Assembly (NCBI GenBank): GCA_023435705.1
Contig: JAEYRH010000011.1
Coordinates: forward strand, 11,084 to 75,083
DNA: 64,000 bases
Direction of reading: 5' to 3'
DNA from: Bacillota bacterium
GTDB taxonomy: Bacteria; Bacillota; Clostridia; Christensenellales; UMGS416
In this document: positions 9,313 to 20,953 of the stretch, piece by piece
How the letters are laid out: every line of letters begins with the position of its first letter
Numbering within the stretch: the stretch's first letter is position 1
Notes under the pieces: model-generated
What the model saw: the letters and a program-made list of their open reading frames with translations, nothing else
What the model was told of the DNA's origin: nothing
Databases searched by the model: none
Made by a program: the position numbers and the translations under genes

Positions 9313-10093
9313 CAACATAATAAACCTCTCCCCCGCACACAAACCGTTCCACAATCTCCCCTTCAAACCCCAGGCCCTCAAACCACTCCGAATAGTTCTT
9401 TTCCATGCCCACATTGCGGCCGGAGAGAGACCGGGTGGGGAAGCTCACAACGATGTGCCGGGCCGGGATGGCCTTGAGCAACCGGAGCGCCCCGCCGGTT
9501 TCGATGCGCTCGGCCAGCGGCAGGAATTTCAGGACGAGCGCCAGGTCATAGGGCCCGGCGGGCAGCTCGGCCATCGCGTCGCCCGATTCGGCATGGGCGT
9601 GTGGCATCGGGGCGGCGGCGAAGAAGCGGTTCAGCAGCGCTGCGATGTCCTGCCCGGCGTCCAGCGCGGCAATGGTCGTTTGCGGCATGCCCGGCAGCGC
9701 GAAGGCCAGCGGGTTGAGGCCGCAGGCGACGTCCAGCACCGAGGATGGCGCACCGGTGGCAGTAAAGATGTGCTGGTAGCATTCATCGATGTGGTCCAGC
9801 CGCTCTGATGTGGAGCCGTGCAGCGCCATGAGCCGCAGGGCGGCGTCTTGCGGCGGTAGTTCTCCTGCCTCCAGCAGCGCCAGCGTTTTGGCGGCGGCCT
9901 TGGCCCAGCCCTCGCCCACATAGCTGCCGTAGAGCTGGTGCAGGCGGGTTTTCGCTGCCTTTTCGGCGTCCTTCGGGCTATAGCGGGCCAGCGCCCAGCG
10001 CACGGCGGCGCCCACCACGGCGGGGTCGATTTCACGCCCGGCTTTGGAGGCGCACACTTTGTCGAACAGGGTTTGCTCCCAATCAGGTTTCAT
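9284..10093 (-). CDS. 16S rRNA (guanine-1405 N7)-type methyltransferase, FmrO/ArmA/Rmt-like
   Basis: A 269-residue SAM-dependent methyltransferase. It carries the hallmark blocks of the aminoglycoside-resistance 16S m7G1405 family: STSERLDHIDECYQHIF (94-110), the SAM motif VLDVACGLNPLA (119-130), DLALVLKFLPLAER (183-196), and VVSFPTRSLSGRNVGM (215-230). Known members methylate G1405 of 16S rRNA and block 4,6-disubstituted deoxystreptamine aminoglycosides. Whether this one does is inference, since chromosomal relatives may have housekeeping roles. Its ATG at 10093 overlaps the end of the transglycosylase gene by 11 nt, so the two are translationally coupled. The last residues (SPCPLRG) are encoded by an intruding palindromic repeat, so the native C-terminus was probably slightly different. 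Confidence 0.8.
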   Translation of the reverse strand: MKPDWEQTLFDKVCASKAGREIDPAVVGAAVRWALARYSPKDAEKAAKTRLHQLYGSYVGEGWAKAAAKTLALLEAGELPPQDAALRLMALHGSTSERLDHIDECYQHIFTATGAPSSVLDVACGLNPLAFALPGMPQTTIAALDAGQDIAALLNRFFAAAPMPHAHAESGDAMAELPAGPYDLALVLKFLPLAERIETGGALRLLKAIPARHIVVSFPTRSLSGRNVGMEKNYSEWFEGLGFEGEIVERFVCGGEVYYVVGSPCPLRG

Positions 10094-11150
10094 CGGCGAT
10101 GCGGGCCATCAGGCGGGCGAAAAAGCTCAGGTTGTGCACGGTGGCAAGCCGGAGGCCCAGCGGGTCTTCACAGGCAAACAGGTGGTGCAAAAATGCCCGG
10201 CTGTGGCCCTGGCAGGCTGCGCAGGGGCAGCCGGGCTCCACGGGCCGGAAATCCCGCGCCATGCTTTCCTTGTTGATATAGACAGCGTCGTAGAAGCCGG
10301 GCGCGGAAAGAGGCTTGCCGTTCATTGCGTAGAGCTTGGCGTGGCGGGCCTCCCGCGTGGGGATCACGCAGTCAAACAGCTGGTATCCTGCCTGGTTGAG
10401 CTTCACGATCTCATCGGGGCGGCCCAGGCCCATCGCGTATTTCACAGTGTTGTCCGGCATGAGGGCAGCGGTGTCGGCCATCAGGTCATAGAGCAGGTTG
10501 CCCTCCCGGTCCAGCGGCCAGCCGCCGTAGCCGTAGCCGGCAAAGCCCATGGGGATCAGCTCGTCGGCGCACTGCCGGCGCAAATCCATCTCGTTGCCGC
10601 CCTGGATCACGGCAAACAGCAGCGGCTTGCGCTCCCATTTTTCGGTGCGCCGGTCAAACTCCTCGCGGCACTCCTTCGCCCAGCGGATGGTGAGCTCCAC
10701 CGCTTTTTCCTGCTCGGCGCGGGGCGCCATCGGGTCGGTGCAGCAATCCAGGCAGAGCACAATGTCGCTGCCCATGTCCAGCTGGGCCGCGATGCAGCGC
10801 GTGGGCGAGAGCTCCACCTTTTTGCCCCGCCGCTCGTCGCGGTAGGTGATGCCGCCGCGGTCAATGCGGCCCTTGGAGGGGTCCTTTGTGACCAGCGACC
10901 AGGCCTGGAAGCCGCCGCTGTCGGTCAAAATGGGGCCTTGCCAGCCGGTGAAGGCGTGTAGCCCGCCGGCGGCCTTGATCAGGCTTGCCCCCGGTGAGGC
11001 GATCAGGTGCCAGGTGCTCATCTCCATGCCCTGCACGCCGGCGGCCAGCGCGTCCGCCGGTACGGCAGAGCGCAAAAAGCCCCGGGTGGCGTCGGGGAAG
11101 AAGGCGGGGAGGGTCAATATTTTGTCTCCGAGGGAGAGCGTGGTTTTCAT
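10083..11150 (-). CDS. tgt: tRNA-guanine transglycosylase, divergent subfamily
   Basis: A 355-residue TIM-barrel enzyme that exchanges guanine 34 in tRNA for a 7-deazaguanine. Catalytic features are present: TDSGGFQAW (76-84), Asp135 in LDCCT, VIQGG (181-185), the nucleophile Asp260 in FDCVIPTREARH, and the zinc site Cys308, Cys310, Cys313 with His339 (VHN). The substrate-pocket loop is unusual: YGYGGWPLDREG (206-217) replaces the common GGLAVGE, and LDCCT replaces FDECT. The enzyme thus belongs to a divergent bacterial TGT group, and its base substrate may differ. It is the first gene of a two-gene unit with the rRNA methyltransferase, suggesting a shared translation-related role. The ATG at 11150 is the natural start. 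Confidence 0.88.
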   Translation of the reverse strand: MKTTLSLGDKILTLPAFFPDATRGFLRSAVPADALAAGVQGMEMSTWHLIASPGASLIKAAGGLHAFTGWQGPILTDSGGFQAWSLVTKDPSKGRIDRGGITYRDERRGKKVELSPTRCIAAQLDMGSDIVLCLDCCTDPMAPRAEQEKAVELTIRWAKECREEFDRRTEKWERKPLLFAVIQGGNEMDLRRQCADELIPMGFAGYGYGGWPLDREGNLLYDLMADTAALMPDNTVKYAMGLGRPDEIVKLNQAGYQLFDCVIPTREARHAKLYAMNGKPLSAPGFYDAVYINKESMARDFRPVEPGCPCAACQGHSRAFLHHLFACEDPLGLRLATVHNLSFFARLMARIADET

Positions 11151-11239
11151 TGGTCACGTCCGATTATGGTGGATGTCTCTATTATACGGAAGAGGGGCGG
11201 GGGAATGCAAACGGGAAAGATGCAGAATTCCCTCCTCCC

Positions 11240-11809
11240 CCATCGTGATCACACGGCTCGCTAGCTTCTCCATCGTCCGAGCGCCGCCAGTCACCCCGGC
11301 GCCAGCGCCAGGCCTGCCAGCCACACGGCCGCCAGCGCGATGGATTGTTTCTAGGGGACACAGTTCGATGGATACTCCCCTGCCGATCGATTCATCAGGG
11401 TTTTGGTGCGCAATGACAATGGCGCTTGCACCCAATGTCCGGCCAGTGCAGGTGCAGGCGGCCAGCACCGATGCGCCGGTCAGCAGCACGTTTTCAAAAG
11501 GCTGCACCGCTGCTCCCGCACCGCCAGCATCACTGGTAGCAGTACCGCCAACGCCACCATCACGCTGAAGCTCCGCGCCTGTCAAGTCAATAACAATGCC
11601 ACGGCAAGCGAAGGATGAGAACAAGCAGACGACAGCCAGCCAATCACCGCGGCCAACCCCAGCGCAGCCCAGAACGCGGGGCCAAGCCGCCAATCCGGCG
11701 GCAGGTCAGGCCCCATCTTTTTGCGCCGCCTTAATGCTGCCATAAAACGCAACACCCAAAGCTGCCGCACGCGCAGCTGCCCCGATGCTAGCTGCCAGAT
11801 AGGGGCCAT
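11240..11809 (-). pseudogene. Decayed membrane-protein gene
   Basis: The minus strand shows hydrophobic coding stretches broken by stops and frame changes. It starts with ATG at 11809 (MAPIWQLASGQLRVRQLWVL), then LGPAFWAALGLAAVIGWL and SLAVALLLT, an in-frame TGA, QARSFSVMVALAVLLPVMLA in the same frame, then further shifted fragments towards 11250. The pattern fits a multi-spanning membrane protein, perhaps a transporter permease, that has lost its frame. No intact alternative gene covers the interval. Confidence 0.4.
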
Positions 11810-11932
11810 CCAAATTACTTTCGTTCTATGGTAACCTCTTTACACTTCAATGCGATGGCGATGGATTCATGCTGTTCATTTGCCCACACATCCTGTAAAA
11901 TAGTGGGGAATCGAGCAATACCGAGGTTTTTC

Positions 11933-12553
11933 ATGGAGGAAGACACGAGACGAAAAACCCTGCTGCGGTGCATCCCTAGCTTCCTGCGGAGAAGCCCACC
12001 AGCAATGGTGCTGGCGCTCACCTGGTTTGGCGCGGCAGCATTGTTGATGACCACCAGCTTCTGGTGGGGTTTGGCCATGGCGGCGCTACCCCTCTTTCTG
12101 CTCGCGCTTGCAGGCGCCGGCCCGTTAGCCAAGTTGAACCGGCGGGTGCTGGTTATCGCGGCGGCAGGCGCACTGGTGCTTGCGGCCCTGAGCGGCGGGT
12201 TTGCCCAAGCCCGGCAGGCTGCACAGCCCCTCCCTGTTTCCGCCATCTCTGCAGCCGCGCAAACCATGACTTTCACCACCAAAGCAGCTATCACCGCCAC
12301 TGCCACACCTGCCCAGACTTTGTTGGCCTCGCCTGTTGAGGGGGTTGGCTTTGTCGCCTCCCGCCAGGGAGAGGTTTATCATCTGCCCGATTGTGCCAGC
12401 GCCAAGCGTATTAAGCCTGAAAACCTGGTGGCTTACCCCTCTTTCGAAGAGGCGGAAGCGGCGGGCCTGCGGCCCTGCAAGAAATGCAAGCCTAACGAAG
12501 GGTCTCTCAGATCCCGGCAACCCAACAACACCCAGCCATCGGGCGGCTCCTGA
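11933..12553 (+). CDS. Membrane protein with C-terminal Ada-type metal-binding motif
   Basis: A 206-residue protein: three hydrophobic segments (about 23-40, 43-60, 72-90), an Ala/Thr-rich linker, then a small domain GEVYHLPDCASAKRIKPENL ending RPCKKCKP. The cysteines (154, 182, 185) and the H-x-P-x-C...C-x-x-C layout match the Ada-type or endonuclease-associated Cys-rich motif often found at the ends of Firmicute surface proteins and nucleases. Its function here is unknown; zinc binding or DNA contact is possible. The ATG at 11933 lies 6 nt after GAGG; a longer frame from 11828 has no ribosome site. It is followed by an acetyltransferase 35 nt downstream on the same strand. Confidence 0.6.
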   Translation: MEEDTRRKTLLRCIPSFLRRSPPAMVLALTWFGAAALLMTTSFWWGLAMAALPLFLLALAGAGPLAKLNRRVLVIAAAGALVLAALSGGFAQARQAAQPLPVSAISAAAQTMTFTTKAAITATATPAQTLLASPVEGVGFVASRQGEVYHLPDCASAKRIKPENLVAYPSFEEAEAAGLRPCKKCKPNEGSLRSRQPNNTQPSGGS

Positions 12554-12588
12554 AAAGGAGCGGACACCCGGCGTGCAGGAGGGCTGAC

Positions 12589-13041
12589 ATGGCTGTCACC
12601 ATTCAACGGGAAGACCACCGCTCCCTCGAGGCCACCTCGCTTCTGGAGGAGCTTTCCAAAGCGCTCGCGGCCATCACCGGCAGCAGCGGGCGCTCCTCCT
12701 TTTCCCTGGAAGACCTGGACAACCCAAGAGCCGTGTTTGCCATGGCCCGCGACGAGGCAGGCAAGGCCATCGGCTGCGGAGCAATTCGGCCTATCGGCGA
12801 AACCACCGCTGAAGTCAAGCGCATGTACGCCCGGCAAAAGGGCCGCGCCGTGGGCACCCTCCTCCTTTCCTTTCTGGAAGAGCAGGCGCGGGTGCTGGGC
12901 TATGCGTCACTGGTGCTGGAGACCCGCAGGGTCAACCATGTGGCGGTGGGGTTCTATCTGGCGCGGGGTTATCGTGTGATCGCAAACTACGGCAAGTATG
13001 TTGGCCGTGAGGAAGCGGTCTGTTTTGAAAAGGCGTTGTGA
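12589..13041 (+). CDS. GNAT-family N-acetyltransferase
   Basis: A 150-residue acetyl-CoA-dependent acyltransferase. The acetyl-CoA pyrophosphate loop region VKRMYARQKGRAVGTLLLSF (motif A) lies around residues 77-96, followed by LVLETRRVNHVAVGFYLARG (motif B) and the C-terminal strand YVGREEAVCFEKAL. AGGAGGG precedes the ATG. Length and spacing are normal for single-domain GNATs. The substrate is unknown; the layout resembles small-molecule acetyltransferases. Confidence 0.88.
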   Translation: MAVTIQREDHRSLEATSLLEELSKALAAITGSSGRSSFSLEDLDNPRAVFAMARDEAGKAIGCGAIRPIGETTAEVKRMYARQKGRAVGTLLLSFLEEQARVLGYASLVLETRRVNHVAVGFYLARGYRVIANYGKYVGREEAVCFEKAL

Positions 13042-13104
13042 TTTCAATTCGCTATGTAATATGCTATACTTATAAATTATATAGCTAATTCATGGAGGAA
13101 CAAC

Positions 13105-13938
13105 ATGCCGGAGATCAAACGCCCGCAAATCGCGGATTTTGCAGCCGAGGGCATCGCCGTGGAAGAGGCGGTCGCCTATGGCCAGGCCAGCGGCCAGACG
13201 CTGCTGATGGATTGCTTCCACCTGCCCCAGAGCAAAAGGCCCATGCCGGCAATCATCTGGATGCACGGCGGAGGCTTCACCGAGGTGGAGATGACCCGGC
13301 TCTCCAGGCCGGAGAAGTCCTTTGTGGCGCTGGCCAAGCGGGGTTATTTCATTGCAAGCATTGACTACCGGCTGGCGCAGCTGGAGCCCTTCCCCGCCCA
13401 GATCCAGGATGCCAAGTGCGCAGTGCGCTTCCTGCGGGCCAACTGCGAGCGGTTTGGCATCGACCCGGACAAGATTGGTGTGTGGGGCGAGTCCTGCGGC
13501 GGCCAATTGGCCGGGCTGATGGCCGTGGAAGAGGGCATCGAGGGCTTCGAGGGCGACGGCGGCTGGCCCTGTGTGTCCAGCAAAATCGCTGCGGCGGTGA
13601 GCTGGTATGGCGGGTTTGACATCGCGAGCTTCACCAGCATGCAAAAAGACCCGCGCTTCCTGGTGATCTATGGCGGCAGCTTTGAGGAAAAGCGCGACCT
13701 CGTGGTCAAGGCCAGCCCCATCACCTACGCCCACAAGAAGCTCAGCCCGATCCTGGCGATGTGCAGCAACACCGACCACCGGGTGCCCGACGAGCAAAGC
13801 CTGCGTTTCTGCGAAACCGCCCGCGCCCATGGCAACGACGCCAGTTTCATCATGGTGCCCAACCAGGGGCATGGCTACTTTGAGGGTGACGAGTATTACG
13901 AGCAGATCTATGCGTTTTTTGATAAGCATATGAAGTGA
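13105..13938 (+). CDS. Alpha/beta hydrolase (HSL/BD-FAE-like esterase)
   Basis: A 277-residue hydrolase with the oxyanion motif HGGG (54-57), nucleophile Ser130 in GESCGG, acid near Asp225 (TDHRVPDEQ) and base His256 in NQGHGYFEG. This is a complete Ser-Asp-His triad of the hormone-sensitive-lipase/carboxylesterase class. A cytoplasmic location is likely, as no signal peptide is present. GGAGG precedes the ATG, and an AT-rich promoter-like stretch with TATACT precedes the gene near 13063. It stands alone between the acetyltransferase and a terminator. The substrate is unknown; short acyl esters are the family norm. Confidence 0.88.
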   Translation: MPEIKRPQIADFAAEGIAVEEAVAYGQASGQTLLMDCFHLPQSKRPMPAIIWMHGGGFTEVEMTRLSRPEKSFVALAKRGYFIASIDYRLAQLEPFPAQIQDAKCAVRFLRANCERFGIDPDKIGVWGESCGGQLAGLMAVEEGIEGFEGDGGWPCVSSKIAAAVSWYGGFDIASFTSMQKDPRFLVIYGGSFEEKRDLVVKASPITYAHKKLSPILAMCSNTDHRVPDEQSLRFCETARAHGNDASFIMVPNQGHGYFEGDEYYEQIYAFFDKHMK

Positions 13939-13957
13939 CAACAATCCAGATATACTC

Positions 13958-13992
13958 AAAGGAGCGGCCCTTGTCAGGCCGCTCCTTTCTGT
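13958..13992 (+). terminator. Terminator after the esterase gene
   Basis: A perfect 12-bp stem, AAAGGAGCGGCC with GGCCGCTCCTTT, around a 7-nt loop, 19 nt after the stop. The T tract is part of the stem and is followed by CTGTCTG. It resembles the GGCCGCTCC...GGCGGCC terminators that follow dnaA. Confidence 0.75.
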
Positions 13993-14199
13993 CTGGAGTG
14001 TTAAAATAATCACTCACCATGCAAACAACGCAACGGCCAGAACCAAAACAGTCACGGCGGCATACAGCACAGGATAGCCGCAAGACAGCACCAAAAAAAT
14101 CCAGAAGAGCGCCTTGAGGGTTTTCCGCTTCCAATAGAAAACTCTCGGAATACACGGTGATCCGAGATATCACCGCATGCTCCGAGAGCATCTACTTGC
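13993..14199. other. Gene-free stretch with a two-part palindrome
   Basis: No gene is supportable. The minus strand encodes a hydrophobic fragment (VLYAAVTVLVLAVALFAW then stop) in a frame with no start. Positions 14142-14188 form a compound hairpin: outer arms CTCTCGGA and TCCGAGAG, inner arms CGGTGAT and ATCACCG, separated by symmetric 5-nt internal loops. No T run follows, so it is not an obvious terminator. Confidence 0.45.
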
Positions 14200-14533
14200 T
14201 TATCCTACGTCTTCATCAGAGACGTAAAATGCCCAAGCCTTAAGGCCATAGTCCTTGGCGACCATAAGCTTGCCAGTCCACTTGTGTCTATAACAGGCAC
14301 AAAAAACCAGCTTGGTCTTTCCAGGACGTGGTCGATTAAGATAATGGACCATCCCGTGTTCCTCCAGATCGCTGAAACACGGTGTTGTAATTCGGCCATG
14401 TCACGGGTATAATGAAGTTGCTAGACACCATTATCTCGGTATCGTGACCTGACCAAATCGGGTTAAGCGACCGAACCCAGCCAACACCGCGCCGGACTTT
14501 CATGTGTCCGGTGCATTTTTTTACTGCACGCAT
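14200..14533 (-). pseudogene. Small frameshifted gene of foreign composition
   Basis: A perfect AAGGAGG lies 6 nt before an ATG at 14533. The frame gives MRAVKKCTGHMKVRRGVGWV and continues to a stop at 14336 (65 residues). The more protein-like continuation lies in a different frame: SDLEEHGMVHYLNRP, then KLVFCACYRHKWTGKLMVAK and AFYVSDEDVG, ending at 14200-14202. The likeliest reading is one gene of about 110 codons with a frameshift near 14370. Codon use is AT-richer than in neighbours. The segment WTGKLMVAKDYGLKAWAF resembles the ends of small phage- or plasmid-type proteins. Function unknown. Confidence 0.4.
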
Positions 14534-14608
14534 TATGAACCTCCTTCTCTGATTTACTATATAAGATGCATTCATTGAATGCATGCAGTGGCTAGCTCCG
14601 CTTGATAA

Positions 14609-15364
14609 TCACGACTTCACCCCGTACACCTTCTTGAACATGAGCTTAATCATTTCTAGGGCATACTCAGCGTCGTCGCTCTCTATATCAAGCGGCATAT
14701 AGAGAAGAGCCCTTCGCTGGTCACCAAATGGAATGGATAGTGGCTTATCAAACTCTTCACCCACATCAATCGCCGCATTTGTTACTTGAGTATTCGCGCC
14801 AGGTTCTGCAGTTGAGGGTTTGACAGTCAGGTATTCTGAAGTGGATTCGATATTGACATCAAGATTCAATACCCCGTTTTGCACTGCCCCAACTTCATCA
14901 GCAGTATCAATAAATGTCTGAGCTGCGTTCTGAGCTGCGCTTGTTGTTATTCCATAGCTGTTTATCAAAACATTTTCAAGTATCTTGACTGGCGGCATGG
15001 ATCTCCCATTATACTGGTTTATCAATTCGCCGTAGAGTTTAGGTGCAGTAAAGCATTGTACTTTAAGCCGAGTTAGCTCTTGCACACTCTCAGTAGGCCG
15101 TACTAATCTGTTAGCAGGCGATAGAAAGGTAAGCGTACCACCTGCAGAAGTGGATACTAGGCCATATTGTCGTGCAGCACTAATGGCGTATGTAAAGGAT
15201 TTAGTTGATGCGCTAACGTTTAGCGCTTTAGCCGCTGCATCATATGAGATAGGTTTCCCAACTGGATAGTCTTTAAGTTTTGTAACAAATTCAATAGCCT
15301 GACCGAGTGTGATTGCCGGGTACTCTTTGCTTCTTGCTTTTACTTTTTTTTCCGACGTTTCCAC
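14609..15364 (-). CDS. Hypothetical protein with predicted N-terminal winged-helix region
   Basis: A 251-residue soluble protein I do not recognise. Residues about 10-80 (ITLGQAIEFVTKL, ISYDAAAKALNVSAST, SAARQYGLVSTSAGGTLTFL) look like a winged-helix DNA-binding fold. A middle helical part follows, and the end DVGEEFDKPLSIPFGDQRRA/LLYMPLDI/ALEMIKLMFKKVYG resembles the strand-helix end of small regulator-like proteins in mobile regions. GTG at 15364 lies 6-7 nt after GGGAGG and follows a near-consensus promoter. The gene is AT-richer than its gyrA neighbour and sits beside a decayed small foreign gene, so recent acquisition is likely. A role in transcription control or phage/mobile-element biology is inference only. 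Confidence 0.6.
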   Translation of the reverse strand: METSEKKVKARSKEYPAITLGQAIEFVTKLKDYPVGKPISYDAAAKALNVSASTKSFTYAISAARQYGLVSTSAGGTLTFLSPANRLVRPTESVQELTRLKVQCFTAPKLYGELINQYNGRSMPPVKILENVLINSYGITTSAAQNAAQTFIDTADEVGAVQNGVLNLDVNIESTSEYLTVKPSTAEPGANTQVTNAAIDVGEEFDKPLSIPFGDQRRALLYMPLDIESDDAEYALEMIKLMFKKVYGVKS

Positions 15365-15395
15365 AAAAATACCTCCCAAGTCCAGCTTTGAGAGT

Positions 15396-15424
15396 ATTAT
15401 ACAGCGAACCGGGCGAAACGTCAA
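15396..15424 (-). promoter_or_regulatory. Sigma-A promoter for the hypothetical gene at 14609
   Basis: On the minus strand TTGACG, a 17-nt spacer, then TATAAT, about 30 nt before the GTG start. This is one of the best promoter matches in the window. Confidence 0.75.
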
Positions 15425-15493
15425 GCGCATAATTGGCTTAAAAGCAAATATTTATGTCCGGTTTATGTCTCGGATTGATATCGGGGTTACATA

Positions 15494-15523
15494 CGAAGAG
15501 CGGGCCACCAGGCCCGCTCTTCG
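15494..15523 (-). terminator. Hairpin terminator after gyrA
   Basis: A perfect 13-bp stem, CGAAGAGCGGGCC with GGCCCGCTCTTCG, loop ACCA, 5 nt downstream of the gyrA stop on the minus strand. The following T content is low, so strength relies on the stem. Confidence 0.65.
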
Positions 15524-15528
15524 CAACT

Positions 15529-18168
<2,640 letters not shown>

Positions 18169-18380
18169 ATGGTTGCTCCTGAAACTTCACAGGCGGGCAC
18201 TGAGTACCGGCCATACATTGATTCGGTGGATAAAAATCCCCCTCCGGCTTCGCCGGGTTCCCCCTTCACAAGGGGGATTCATTCGTCCCCTCACACACCA
18301 AGCGTGTCAGAACGATAATCGCACCCCCCTTACGAAGGGGGGATGCCACGAAGTGGCAGGGGGGATTTCTCACAGGGGGG
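18169..18380. repeat. Palindromic repeat cluster separating gyrB and gyrA
   Basis: This short intergenic gap is filled with repeats: a degenerate family A unit (GGCGGGCACTGAGTACCGGCC, 18193-18213), a family B pair AAATCCCCCTCCGGCTTCGC...CCCCCTTCACAAGGGGG (18233-18284), and a second inverted pair, CCCCCCTTACGAAGGGGGG (18325-18343) with CCACGAAGTGG inside. Such hairpins could attenuate gyrA relative to gyrB, or stabilise mRNA ends. Confidence 0.6.
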
Positions 18381-20653
<2,273 letters not shown>

Positions 20654-20700
20654 GTTTGACTTCCTTTTCCTGCCAGTTTCAGTGTGTCCCAACCTATATA

Positions 20701-20741
20701 TTATATAACATATAGAGAGAAGAATAAAGTATGTTATATAA
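20701..20741. promoter_or_regulatory. 12-bp inverted repeat upstream of remB-gyrB
   Basis: TTATATAACATA (20701-20712) and TATGTTATATAA (20730-20741) are perfect inverted repeats separated by 17 nt, so the arm centres are about 29 nt apart. On the minus strand a TATAAT-like hexamer overlaps the arm nearer the gene, with a weak -35 (TTTATT) 17 nt upstream. This is a good candidate operator or autoregulated gyrase/remB promoter. No known binding consensus is claimed. Confidence 0.5.
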
Positions 20742-20890
20742 GCGGGCAAAACGGATGCATGAAAATCATGCAAGCAGATGTGAAAATCTGCTGCCCGCCT
20801 ATCGGCTGGCCAGCATCAAGAAAAGCCCCGAATCACTTTGCACCCCATCGTAAAAAGCGCGGGCAGAGATCCAGTCCTCCAGTTTGGTGA

Positions 20891-20920
20891 TTGTTTCCAA
20901 TATGCGCTATCGTGTATAAT
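20891..20920 (+). promoter_or_regulatory. Promoter for the lipoprotein pair
   Basis: TTGTTT, 18-nt spacer, TATAAT on the plus strand; the ATG of the first lipoprotein is 34 nt downstream, after AGGAG. Confidence 0.6.
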
Positions 20921-20953
20921 CAAATCACTCAATAACACAGGAGCAGTCCGTGT

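Noticed and set aside
11154..11693. 179-codon minus-strand frame
   Set aside because: It is in a different frame from the hydrophobic coding remnants, with Gly/Ala-rich translation; more likely a by-product of a decayed membrane-protein gene.
14336..14584. Alternative longer start (14584) of the small gene on the minus strand
   Set aside because: The ATG at 14533 has a perfect AAGGAGG; the upstream start has none.
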